Shown: piece after piece, positions 8,177 through 15,804 of the stretch
How the letters are laid out: the number at the start of each line of letters is the position of its first letter
How positions within the stretch are numbered: the first letter of the stretch is position 1
NCBI GenBank assembly: GCA_029780695.1
Contig: JAKOYD010000013.1
Location: 1-64,000, forward strand
Source of the DNA: Pseudomonadota bacterium
GTDB lineage: Bacteria > Pseudomonadota > Gammaproteobacteria > Burkholderiales > Burkholderiaceae_C
Direction of reading: 5' to 3'
Length of the DNA stretch: 64,000 nucleotides
Program-made: the position numbers and the translations under genes
Notes under the pieces: generated by a model
Seen by the model: the letters and a program-made list of their open reading frames with translations, nothing else
Told to the model about the DNA's origin: nothing
Database searches by the model: none

Positions 8177-9982
8177 TCAGGCCGTGGCGTCTTCGGTCAC
8201 GCGCACGGCGCGGTGATCGACGTGGCGCGCGCCGTTGGCCGCCTGCTTGAACGGGTCGTGGCCGACGCGGCGCAGCGTGTCGATGAAGCGCTCGTTGCTG
8301 CTTAAGCGCAGGTCGCGGTAGGTGTCCAGAATCGCCTCGACCACGCCCGGCACTTCAGCGGCGGAAAACGACGGGCCGACCACCTTGCCCGGCGTGGCGG
8401 GGCCCGACAGAGCCGAGCCGTCGCTGCCGCCCAGCGTAACCTGGTACCACTCCTTGCCGTCCTTGTCCACGCCCAGAATGCCGATGTGGCCGCTGTGGTG
8501 GTGCCCGCAGGAGTTGATGCAGCCGCTGATGTGCAGGTCGATCGGCCCCAAGTCGGTCACCTCGTCGATGTCCTGGTACAGCTCGGTCAGCGCGGCGGCA
8601 ATCGGGATGGCGCGCGCGTTGGCCAGCGAGCAGAAGTCGCCGCCAGGGCAGGCGATCAGGTCCGTGAGCAGGCCGATGTTGGGCTGCACCAGGCCCAGCG
8701 CCTTGGCGCGCTCGTACAGCGCGGGCAGGTCGCTGGCGTGCACCCAGGGCAGCAGCAGGTTCTGCTCGTGCGTCAGGCGCGCCTCGCCGGCGCTGAACTG
8801 GTCGGCCAACTCGGCCAGCGCATCCAGCGTGTCGGCATCGGCATCGCCCGGCGCCCAGCCGGGGCGCTTGAACGACAGCGTGACCACGCTCAGGTTGGGC
8901 AGGCGGTGCTGGCCCACGTTTTGCGTCAGCCAGCGCTGGTAAGGGTTGCTATTGATATTGACGGTGGATTTGAGGCCAGACGGGCGCAGGCGAGGTATTT
9001 CAAAGCTGGCCGTCACCCGGTCGAGTTCGGCCTGGGTGATGGTGTGGGGCGCGCCGTCTTGCGCCACGATGGCGGCGTATTCGGCCTCCACCTCGTCGAT
9101 GAATTTCTGGCCTTCGGCCTTCACCAGGATCTTGATGCGCGCCTTCCACTTGTTGTCGCGCCGGCCGTAGCGGTTGTAGACGCGCACCACGGCTTCGATG
9201 TAGTTGAGCAGCTCGGCCCACGGCAAAAAATCGCGCACCACGCTGCCGATGATGGGCGTGCGCCCCATGCCGCCGCCCACCTTGACGGTGAAGCCGACTT
9301 CGCCCGCGTCGTTCTTCAGCGCCTGGATGCCGATGTCGTACCAGCCGGTGGCGGCGCGGTCTTCCTCGGCGCCGTTGAACGCGATCTTGAACTTGCGCGG
9401 CAGAAACGCGAACTCGGGGTGCAGCGTGCTCCACTGGCGCAGGATTTCGGCAAACGGGCGCGTGTCGACGATCTCGTCGGCCGCGATGCCGGCCCATGCC
9501 TCGCAGGTGATGTTGCGAATGGCGTTGCCGCTGGTCTGGATGCCGTGCATGTGCACGCTGGCCAGCAGGTCCATCACGTCGGCGGCCTTGACCAGTGGAA
9601 TCCAGTTGAACTGCACGTTGGTGCGCGTGGTGAAGTGGCCGTAGCCGTACCGCAGCGGCGGCGCGGCCAGCGTCAGGCCGGGTTGCGAGGCTTGCAACTC
9701 GTCCTGCGTCTTCTGGGCGTGGGCCAGCAGCTCGGGATCGGGCTGGTCGTATTCGCGGGCGATGCGCGCCAGCATGCGCAGCTGCGTGCTGCTGATTTCG
9801 CCATAGGGCACGGCGGCGCGCAGCATGGGCGCGTAGCGCTGCACGTACCAGCCGTTTTGCAGGCGCAGGGGCAGAAACTGCTCGTCGGTCAGCTCGCCGC
9901 GCTGCCAGCGCTCAAGTTGGTCGCGGAATTGCTGGGCGCGCCATTGGACGAATTGGCGGTCGAAATCGGTGTATTGGTACAT
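8177..9982 (-). CDS. cysI: Sulfite reductase (siroheme/[4Fe-4S], ferredoxin- or NADPH-linked type)
   Basis: 601 residues with the duplicated nitrite/sulfite-reductase layout. Cluster and siroheme ligands are visible as CPGGDFC and CINSCGHHH (C-x5-C, then C-x3-C) near residues 430-490. It reduces sulfite to sulfide with six electrons in the cytosol. No flavoprotein subunit CysJ is encoded nearby; the ferredoxin and FNR genes downstream of cysN could be the electron source. It is the first gene of the minus-strand series; the upstream 218 bp shared with the dodecin gene contain a notable palindrome (10021-10079). Confidence 0.95.
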   Translation of the reverse strand: MYQYTDFDRQFVQWRAQQFRDQLERWQRGELTDEQFLPLRLQNGWYVQRYAPMLRAAVPYGEISSTQLRMLARIAREYDQPDPELLAHAQKTQDELQASQPGLTLAAPPLRYGYGHFTTRTNVQFNWIPLVKAADVMDLLASVHMHGIQTSGNAIRNITCEAWAGIAADEIVDTRPFAEILRQWSTLHPEFAFLPRKFKIAFNGAEEDRAATGWYDIGIQALKNDAGEVGFTVKVGGGMGRTPIIGSVVRDFLPWAELLNYIEAVVRVYNRYGRRDNKWKARIKILVKAEGQKFIDEVEAEYAAIVAQDGAPHTITQAELDRVTASFEIPRLRPSGLKSTVNINSNPYQRWLTQNVGQHRLPNLSVVTLSFKRPGWAPGDADADTLDALAELADQFSAGEARLTHEQNLLLPWVHASDLPALYERAKALGLVQPNIGLLTDLIACPGGDFCSLANARAIPIAAALTELYQDIDEVTDLGPIDLHISGCINSCGHHHSGHIGILGVDKDGKEWYQVTLGGSDGSALSGPATPGKVVGPSFSAAEVPGVVEAILDTYRDLRLSSNERFIDTLRRVGHDPFKQAANGARHVDHRAVRVTEDATA

Positions 9983-10020
9983 CGCGGGGCTGGGTTCAGG
10001 TCAGCGGGCAATGTACCGGC

Positions 10021-10079
10021 GTCTTATGCCAAAACAAACCAATAGTTTGTTGTGGATATATGCTTTTTGAGCATAAGAC
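10021..10079. promoter_or_regulatory. Palindromic operator region upstream of cysI
   Basis: GTCTTATGC at 10021-10029 and its exact complement GCATAAGAC at 10071-10079 frame an A/T-rich stretch with a nested CAAAC-N5-GTTTG. This is the only A/T-rich part of the cysI/dodecin intergenic region. By position it is a candidate for a LysR-type CysB/Cbl site or the cysI promoter; no consensus match was tested. Confidence 0.5.
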
Positions 10080-10111
10080 CGGTGCGGCGTTGGCCGACGC
10101 TCATGTCAGGC

Positions 10112-10142
10112 ACCGACCCACAGGCAGGCGGCGGGGGTCGGT
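10112..10142 (+). other. Hairpin in the dodecin leader
   Basis: ACCGACCC and GGGTCGGT form an 8-bp stem with a 15-nt loop, 58 bp upstream of the dodecin start. It has no T run, so it is not an obvious terminator; it may shape the leader RNA. Confidence 0.35.
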
Positions 10143-10200
10143 CTAAGGTCGGGGCTTTCACCCACCGCCCTGCATTGGGGCCATTTACAGGAGCAAGCCC

Positions 10201-10413
10201 ATGAGCGTCGCCAAGGTCATCGAAATCAGCGCATCCAGCACCAAGAGTTTTGAGGACGCCATCCTCACCGGCGTCGGCCGCGCTGCCGACACCATTGATC
10301 AGGTCAAGGGCGCCTGGATCAAGGAGCAAAAGGTTGTCATCGAAGGCGGCAAGATCAAGGAATACCGCGTCAACATGAACGTCACCTTCGTGGTGGGCGA
10401 GGTCGACAAGTAA
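10201..10413 (+). CDS. Dodecin family flavin-binding protein
   Basis: 70 residues, the usual dodecin length. It starts MSVAKVIEISASSTKSFEDA and continues TGVGRAADTIDQVKGAWIKE, VVIEGGKIKEYRVNM, the conserved dodecin fold in which the Trp stacks on bound flavin. Dodecins form hollow dodecamers that store or buffer FMN/FAD. A CAGGAG ribosome site lies 8 nt upstream and a terminator follows, so it is a single-gene unit. Being divergent from flavin-dependent sulfur genes may be coincidence. Confidence 0.95.
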   Translation: MSVAKVIEISASSTKSFEDAILTGVGRAADTIDQVKGAWIKEQKVVIEGGKIKEYRVNMNVTFVVGEVDK

Positions 10414-10438
10414 GCCGCGCTTCGGCCCGCACCGCAAG

Positions 10439-10465
10439 AAGCCGACCCCAAGGTCGGCTTTTTTG
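10439..10465 (+). terminator. Dodecin gene terminator
   Basis: AGCCGACC, a short CCAA loop and GGTCGGCT are followed by TTTTTT, 25 bp after the dodecin stop codon. Confidence 0.9.
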
Positions 10466-10468
10466 ATG

Positions 10469-10520
10469 AAGAAAACCGGCTCCAGCGCAACCTGGTAAAG
10501 CGAAAGCAGCTATTTTTATT
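10469..10520. repeat. Family B repeat at the 3' end of the M20 gene
   Basis: GGCTCCAGCGC, then TAAAGCGAAAGCAGCTATT. Its right edge overlaps the TAA stop codon (10516-10518) of the minus-strand M20 hydrolase gene. Confidence 0.7.
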
Positions 10521-11760
10521 GCAGCAAATCGGCCAGCGTGCGCGCCACCACCTGGGTCGCGCGGCGCAGGTCCTGCAGGTCCAGCCGCTCGTCGGCGCGC
10601 TTGGCGTGGCTTTCCAGCACGGTGCGCGGGCCGGCGCCGTAGATCACGCCGGGAATGCCGCGCTCGACGTACAGGCGCACGTCGGTGTAGAGCGGCGTGC
10701 CCACGGCAGCGGGTTTTTCGCCGAACACCGCTTCGCCATGCTTCTGGATGGCGTCGACCAAGGGCGCGTTGCCGGGCAGCGGCGTCATGGCCCTGGCCAG
10801 CAGCAGGCGCTTGATGTCGACGCGGATGCCTTCATCCGGCCGCCCGGCATTGAAGCCATCCACCGCGTCGGCAATCACCTGGCGGATCAGCGCCTCGACG
10901 TCGGCCGGGTTTTCCTCGGGGATCATGCGGCGGTCCAGCTTGAACACCACCTTGCCCGGTATCACGTTGGTGTTGGTGCCGCCTTCGATGCGCCCGATGT
11001 TCAGGTAGGGGTGCTTGATGCCCGGCACGCGCGAGCTGATGCCCTGGTAGCGCCGGTTTTCGGCGTACAGCTGGTTCATGATGGCCACGGCGCCCTGCAG
11101 CGCGTCGATGCCGGTGTGCGGCACGGCGGCGTGCGCCATCTTGCCGTGCACCGTCACTTCCATCTGCAGGCAGCCGTTGTGCGCGGTCACCACTTCGTAA
11201 CTGAAGCCGGCGGCGATCATCAAATCGGGCTGGGTCAGGCCTTTTTGCAGCAGCCAGCCGGGGCCCAGTTCGCCGCCGAATTCCTCATCGTAGGTGAAGT
11301 GCAGTTCGACCGCGCCGTGCTTCGGCTTGGCGACGGCTTCGAGCGCGCGCAGCGCGAAGGTGAAGGTGCCGAAATCGCTCTTGCTGACGGCGGTGGCGCG
11401 GCCGTACATCTTGCCGTGGTCGATCATGGCACCGTAGGGGTCGTGCGACCAGCCTTCGCCCGGCGGCACCACATCGCCATGGGCGTTGAGCGCGATGGTC
11501 GGGCCGCCTTCGCCAAAGCGGCGGCGCACGATCAGGTTGGTGATGCTTTCCATGCCGTAGGCGCGCACGTCGGCGTCGGTCACCGGGTGCTTTTCGACCT
11601 CGTAGCCGATGCCTTGCAGCAATTCGGCTGCCTTGTCGGCGTGCGGCGCGTTGTGGCCCGGCGGCGTGTCTGTCGGCACGCGCACCAGTGCCTGCACAAA
11701 GGCGACTTCTTCGTCAAAGTGCTGGTCGATCCAGGCGTCGAGGGCAGAGTAGGTGGGCAT
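10516..11760 (-). CDS. M20-family metallohydrolase (ArgE/DapE-like)
   Basis: 414 residues. Zinc ligands and catalytic residues are visible: LNAHGDVVPPGEGW (His-x-Asp), YDEEFGGELGPG (Glu-Glu), the dimerisation part KMAHAAVPHTGIDAL, and a C-terminal ESHAKRADERL. It hydrolyses an amide bond of an acylated amino acid, small peptide or ureido compound. It follows the OHCU/allantoate fusion gene on the same strand, separated by a family A hairpin, so a role in ureide or amide nitrogen use is a reasonable guess; the substrate is not identifiable here. Start at 11760 chosen because the upstream extension runs through repeat DNA. Confidence 0.88.
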   Translation of the reverse strand: MPTYSALDAWIDQHFDEEVAFVQALVRVPTDTPPGHNAPHADKAAELLQGIGYEVEKHPVTDADVRAYGMESITNLIVRRRFGEGGPTIALNAHGDVVPPGEGWSHDPYGAMIDHGKMYGRATAVSKSDFGTFTFALRALEAVAKPKHGAVELHFTYDEEFGGELGPGWLLQKGLTQPDLMIAAGFSYEVVTAHNGCLQMEVTVHGKMAHAAVPHTGIDALQGAVAIMNQLYAENRRYQGISSRVPGIKHPYLNIGRIEGGTNTNVIPGKVVFKLDRRMIPEENPADVEALIRQVIADAVDGFNAGRPDEGIRVDIKRLLLARAMTPLPGNAPLVDAIQKHGEAVFGEKPAAVGTPLYTDVRLYVERGIPGVIYGAGPRTVLESHAKRADERLDLQDLRRATQVVARTLADLLQ

Positions 11761-11787
11761 GGTGTGTGGAGGAGGGTTTGCAAAAAA

Positions 11788-11893
11788 CCGGACGCGAAGA
11801 ACGCAAAGGGTTCGCGAAGGACGCGAAAGAAGACCAAAAAATTCTTGAATTCTTTCGCGTCCTTCGCGCAGCTTTCGCGTCCTTCGCGTCCGG
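11788..11893. repeat. Family A hairpin repeat, copy 2
   Basis: CCGGACGCGAAG and its complement frame GAAGGACGC-type units around a centre with GAATTC. It fills the gap between the M20 gene and the OHCU/allantoate fusion gene. Confidence 0.85.
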
Positions 11894-11903
11894 CTGTTGG
11901 GGT

Positions 11904-13697
11904 TTATTCGGCCGCCAGGTCTTCCAGCAGCCGCTGCATGGCGCGCACTGCGAGGTTCATGTCTTCGGCGTTGGTCGATTCGAGCGGGTTGTGGCTGATG
12001 CCGGCGTTTTCGCCGCGCACGAACAGCATGGCTTGCGGCATCACTTCGTGCAGTTTCATGGCGTCGTGCCCGGCGCCGCTGGGCATGCGGAAGATGGGCA
12101 GGCCGAGCGATTCGACGGCGCGCTCCCAGCGCTGCTGCCATGCGGGGTCGCTGGGCGCGGCGCTGGCGCGCAGGGTCTCTTCCAGCGTATAGGTCACGCC
12201 GCGGCGCAGGCTGATCTGCTGCAGTTTTTCGAGCACGTCGGCGGCCAGGGCGTCGCGCTGCGCGTCGTGGGGGGCGCGCAGGTCCAGGCTGAAGGCGCAG
12301 CGGCCGGGCACGACGTTGATGGAGCCGTTGGGCACGTTGAGCAGACCCATGGTGGCGACCGAATCGCCATCCTGGGCGGCACGCGCCTCCAGATAAAGCG
12401 CCAGCTCGGCCGCCGCGCAGGCCGCGTCGCGCCGCCGGTCCATGGGCGTGGTGCCGGCGTGGCTGGCCTGGCCGATGAATTCACCCACAAAGCGGATGCT
12501 GCCGTTGATGGAGGTGACGATGCCCAGCGGCAGGTTCAGCTCGTTCAGCACCGGCCCCTGCTCGATGTGGACTTCGATGAAGCCGAGGTAGTCCTTGGGG
12601 TTGCGCTGGAGCTTGGGGATGTCGTCGATGGCGAGGCCCGCGTGTTGCATCGCGTCGCGCATGGTCACGCCGTCGGCATCCTGCTGGTCCAGCCAGTCGG
12701 GGTTGAACTGGCCGATGAGCGCGCCCGAGCCGAGGAAGGTAGCCTTGTAGCGCTGGCCTTCTTCTTCGGCAAAGCCGATCACCTCGACGTCGAACGGCAG
12801 GCGCCGGCCGGCGCGGTGCAGTTCGCGCACGCAGGCGATGGGCACGAGGATGCCCAGCCGTCCGTCGTACTTGCCGCCGTTGCGCACGGTGTCGTAGTGG
12901 CTGCCGGTCATGAGCGTTTTGGCGCTCCTGCGCTCGCCGGTACTGCGCGAGTAGCTATCTGAATAATAGCGGCCCACCACGTTGCCGACGGCGTCGAGGC
13001 CGACTTGATCGAAGCCCGCCTCGCGCATGGTCTGGGCGATGAAGGCGGCGGCGGCGCGGTGCGCGTCGGTCAGGTAAGTCACCGTCAGCTGGCCCGCCTC
13101 GGCAAAGCCGGGGTCGCTGTGCAGCGCCAGTTTTTCGTGCCAGTCCCACACGTCGTTGCCCAGTGTCGGCTCCACGCCAAACTTGTCGGCCAGGCGAATC
13201 TCGACGATGCGGTGGATGTTGCGCAGCGCCTCGGCCAGCTCGAAGTCGGGGTGGTTGGCCAGCCGGCGCGCAAAGGTGTCGATGATCTGCTGCTTGTTCA
13301 GCCCCGCCCCGCGCGGCCCGCGCACGGCCAGGATGAAGGGAAAGCCGAACCTGGCGTTGTAGTCGGCATTGAGCTTCTGGATGCGCGCGAATTCGTCGGG
13401 CGTGCACTCAGTGAGGCCGGCCTTGCCTTGCTCGTGGGTGGATTCGGCGGTGAGCGTCTTGGCGACCATCGCCTTGCCAGCCAGCTCGGGGTGGGCGCGG
13501 ATGAGCGCCAGTTGCGCGTTCTGGTCGGCGCGCGCCAGCACCTGTGTCATCACGTGCTTGAGATGCGCCAGCGACCGGAAGGGGCGTTGCTTCAGCGCTT
13601 CGGCGGCGATCCAGGGCGTGTGCTCGTACAGGCCGTCGAGCATGCGCTGCGCCTCGTCGGGCGAGGCGGTGTTGAGTTGATCCAGTGTGTAGGCCAT
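11904..13697 (-). CDS. OHCU decarboxylase - allantoate amidohydrolase fusion
   Basis: 597 residues in two parts. Residues 1-170 are 2-oxo-4-hydroxy-4-carboxy-5-ureidoimidazoline decarboxylase (FRSLAHLKHVM, AHPELAGKA, FGFPFILAVRG), which gives S-allantoin. Residues 185-597 are an M20-type allantoate/carbamoyl-amino-acid amidohydrolase (TGSHYDTVRNGGKYDG, FAEEEGQRY, FIEVHIEQGPVL, SHAGTTPMDRR, PSGAGHDAM). PuuE just upstream supplies the missing middle step, allantoin to allantoate. About 15 residues before the first zinc motif (SDSYSRSTGERRSAK) coincide with a family B repeat and look like an in-frame insertion. The start at 13697 gives the usual MAYTLDQLN beginning; it lies 5 bp from the puuE stop. 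Confidence 0.93.
   Translation of the reverse strand: MAYTLDQLNTASPDEAQRMLDGLYEHTPWIAAEALKQRPFRSLAHLKHVMTQVLARADQNAQLALIRAHPELAGKAMVAKTLTAESTHEQGKAGLTECTPDEFARIQKLNADYNARFGFPFILAVRGPRGAGLNKQQIIDTFARRLANHPDFELAEALRNIHRIVEIRLADKFGVEPTLGNDVWDWHEKLALHSDPGFAEAGQLTVTYLTDAHRAAAAFIAQTMREAGFDQVGLDAVGNVVGRYYSDSYSRSTGERRSAKTLMTGSHYDTVRNGGKYDGRLGILVPIACVRELHRAGRRLPFDVEVIGFAEEEGQRYKATFLGSGALIGQFNPDWLDQQDADGVTMRDAMQHAGLAIDDIPKLQRNPKDYLGFIEVHIEQGPVLNELNLPLGIVTSINGSIRFVGEFIGQASHAGTTPMDRRRDAACAAAELALYLEARAAQDGDSVATMGLLNVPNGSINVVPGRCAFSLDLRAPHDAQRDALAADVLEKLQQISLRRGVTYTLEETLRASAAPSDPAWQQRWERAVESLGLPIFRMPSGAGHDAMKLHEVMPQAMLFVRGENAGISHNPLESTNAEDMNLAVRAMQRLLEDLAAE
12915..12970 (-). repeat. Family B repeat inside the OHCU/allantoate gene
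   Basis: On the minus strand: GATAGCTACTCGCGCAG, then GAGCGCAGGAGCGCC, in the order and spacing of family B. It is in frame and adds about 15 residues to a surface stretch just before the GSHYDT zinc motif. Confidence 0.65.
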
Positions 13698-13701
13698 GCG
13701 T

Positions 13702-14658
13702 TCAATCCTGAAAGGGGTGCTGCGCGATCCAGTGTTGTGCAATGTCGATGCGGCGGCAGACCCACACATCCGGGTGCGCGGCGACGTGCGCCATGAAGCG
13801 CTGCAGCGCCGTGATGCGCCCGGGCTTGCCGAGCAGGCGGCAGTGCATGCCGATGCTCATCATCTTGGGGCGGTCCAGGCCGCGCGGGTCGCCTTCGGCA
13901 TACAGCGCGTCGAAGCTGTCCTTCATGTACTGGAAGAACGGGTCGGCATGGCTGTAGCCCTGCGGCAGGGAGAAGCGCATGTCGTTGCAGTCGAGCGTGT
14001 AGGGCACGACCAGGTGCGGCACCACCTGGCCGTCGGTGCGCTGCACCTTCATCCAGAAGGGCAGGTCGTCGCCGTAGTAGTCGCTGTCGTACAGCAGCCG
14101 GCCGTCGTCCACCACCAGGCGGCGCGTGCGCGGGCTGTCGCGGCCGGTGTACCAGCCCAGCGGGCGCTCGCCAGTCTGGCGCTCGATGATGTCGAGCGCC
14201 TCGGCCATGTGGGCGCGCTCGGTGGCTTCGTCGATGGACTGGTAGTGGATCCACTTCAGGCCGTGGCAGGCGATTTCGTCGCCGCGCGCCTGGAAGGCCT
14301 TCACCACGTCCGGGTGTCGCGCCATGGCGGTGGCCACGCCAAAGACGGTGAGCGGCCAGCCGCGCGCATCGAATTCGCGCAGGATGCGCCACACGCCAGC
14401 GCGCGAGCCGTATTCGTAGATGCCCTCCATGCTCATGTGGCGTTCGGGGTAGGCGGCCGGGTTGAACATTTCGGACAGGAACTGCTCGCTGGCCGCGTCG
14501 TCATGCAGCACGCAGTTTTCGCCGCCTTCCTCGTAGTTCAGGACAAACTGCACCGCAATGCGCGCGCCATTCGGCCAGCGGGCATGCGGCACGTCGGCGC
14601 CGTAGCCCACCAGGTCGCGCGGGTAGGGCGCGGTGCTGTCGTAGGAAAGATGCTTCAT
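13702..14658 (-). CDS. puuE: Allantoinase PuuE (polysaccharide-deacetylase fold)
   Basis: 318 residues. The sequence YPRDLVGYGADVPHARWPNGARIAVQFVLNYEEG is the standard PuuE opening, followed by GVWRILREFDARGWPLTVFGV, DEIACHGLKWIHYQ and YTLDCNDMRFS. PuuE opens the allantoin ring to give allantoate without the urea-type amidohydrolase fold. Its start overlaps the GntR stop as ATGA and its end nearly abuts the fusion gene, so GntR-puuE-OHCU/allantoate form one operon. Confidence 0.93.
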   Translation of the reverse strand: MKHLSYDSTAPYPRDLVGYGADVPHARWPNGARIAVQFVLNYEEGGENCVLHDDAASEQFLSEMFNPAAYPERHMSMEGIYEYGSRAGVWRILREFDARGWPLTVFGVATAMARHPDVVKAFQARGDEIACHGLKWIHYQSIDEATERAHMAEALDIIERQTGERPLGWYTGRDSPRTRRLVVDDGRLLYDSDYYGDDLPFWMKVQRTDGQVVPHLVVPYTLDCNDMRFSLPQGYSHADPFFQYMKDSFDALYAEGDPRGLDRPKMMSIGMHCRLLGKPGRITALQRFMAHVAAHPDVWVCRRIDIAQHWIAQHPFQD

Positions 14659-15365
14659 GCTATTGAATTGGTAGCTGCGACCACCCTTGCATGGCGCGCT
14701 GGGCGGGTTTTTTGTTGGGGTGCGGCAGCGGGACGGTCCAGGTTCAGCCCCGCTTCCACGTGGTCGAGGTGCTCACGCATCAGCTTGACCGCCTGCGTCA
14801 CGTTGCCGCTGGCAAAGCAGGCCACCAGTTCGGCGTGCTCGGCGGCGGAGTCGTGGGCGGCGCTGCGGCTCTGGTACATCAGCGTGGCCACGGCGCAGCG
14901 GGCCAGCAGGTCGCGCAGCACCTGGGCCAGCACGTGGTTGCCGATCAATTCGGCCATGCGCACATGAAAGTCGCCCAGCAGTTCGGTGCGGTCGGCCACG
15001 TCGTCGCGTGCGACGGCGGCCTGTTCCTGCGCCACGTGGGCGCGCAAGGCATCCACCTGGGCCGGGCCCGCCGCGCGCACAAAGGCGCGCGTGAGTTCGA
15101 CTTCGAGCATCCGGCGCACGGCGAACACCTGGCGCGCCTCGTCGGCCGACGGGCAGGCGACAAAGGCGCCGCGCGCCGGCGCCAGCGTGACCAGGCGCTT
15201 TTGCGACAGCTGAAACAGTGCCTGCCGCACCAGCGTGCGCGACACGCCGAACTGGTCGGCCAGCCGCTGCTCGGCCAGCTTGCCGCCCGGCTGCAGGCGA
15301 TGATCGACGATGGCCCGGGTCAGGGTGGCGACGATCTGGTCGGTGCTGGAAGAAGACGCAGCCAT
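14655..15365 (-). CDS. GntR-family (FCD) transcriptional regulator of ureide genes
   Basis: 236 residues from the ATG at 15365. The N-terminal winged helix (residues 8-70: ATLTRAIVDHRLQPGGKLAE, FGVSRTLVRQALFQL) and an FCD effector domain (ADEARQVFAVRRMLE, DFHVRMAELIGN, EHAELVACFA) are clear. First gene of an operon with puuE and the OHCU/allantoate fusion, and divergent to hiuH; it probably controls both through the TGTATACA site between them. Effector is unknown, perhaps allantoin or a precursor. The last residues are encoded by a degenerate family B element. Confidence 0.9.
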   Translation of the reverse strand: MAASSSSTDQIVATLTRAIVDHRLQPGGKLAEQRLADQFGVSRTLVRQALFQLSQKRLVTLAPARGAFVACPSADEARQVFAVRRMLEVELTRAFVRAAGPAQVDALRAHVAQEQAAVARDDVADRTELLGDFHVRMAELIGNHVLAQVLRDLLARCAVATLMYQSRSAAHDSAAEHAELVACFASGNVTQAVKLMREHLDHVEAGLNLDRPAAAPQQKTRPARHARVVAATNSIA

Positions 15366-15396
15366 GTCGGGGGCATGATAGAGCGTGCGTGCAAAC

Positions 15397-15404
15397 TGTA
15401 TACA
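15397..15404. promoter_or_regulatory. Candidate GntR operator TGTATACA
   Basis: A perfect 8-bp palindrome lying 32 bp from the GntR start and 34 bp from the hiuH start, the only palindrome of this type in the 72-bp divergent promoter region. FCD-type GntR regulators commonly bind TGT-ACA-type sites. Confidence 0.6.
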
Positions 15405-15437
15405 CTTTTGTCGTTGGCACAGAAGGAGCGACCCGCC

Positions 15438-15791
15438 ATGGGCCTGAGCACACACGTTCTCGATACCGTGCATGGCACGCCCGCCGCGGGCATGCGCGTG
15501 ACGCTGTACGAAACGCATGGCGAGATGGCCACGCTGGTCAGCCGCTTCACGCTGAACGCGGACGGACGCCACCCCGATGGCCTGCTGTACGACGACGCGA
15601 GTCTGAAGGTGGGCACGTACCGGCTCGCGTTCGAGGTGGCGGCATACTTTCGCGGCCGCGGCGTGGCGTTGGCCGAACCGCCTTTTCTCGACGTGGTGCG
15701 TCTCGACTTCGGCGTGGCGCATGCCGACCAGCATTACCACGTGCCGCTGCTGTGCAGTCCGTGGAGTTATTCCACCTACCGCGGCTCGTGA
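15438..15791 (+). CDS. hiuH: 5-hydroxyisourate hydrolase
   Basis: 117 residues, the usual length of bacterial transthyretin-like proteins. MGLSTHVLDTVHGTPAAGM at the start and CSPWSYSTYRGS at the end match the family; the C-terminal YRGS is the catalytic signature of HIU hydrolase. It converts 5-hydroxyisourate from urate oxidation to OHCU, the substrate of the decarboxylase domain encoded on the other strand. AGAAGGAG lies 9 nt before the ATG at 15438. No urate oxidase gene is in the window. Confidence 0.95.
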   Translation: MGLSTHVLDTVHGTPAAGMRVTLYETHGEMATLVSRFTLNADGRHPDGLLYDDASLKVGTYRLAFEVAAYFRGRGVALAEPPFLDVVRLDFGVAHADQHYHVPLLCSPWSYSTYRGS

Positions 15792-15804
15792 GGGTGGGCG
15801 CGGC

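Noticed and set aside
8486-10045. 519-codon open frame on the plus strand opposite cysI
   Set aside because: Shadow of cysI; composition is His/Gln/Arg/Val-rich as expected for the complement of GC-biased codons, with no motif.
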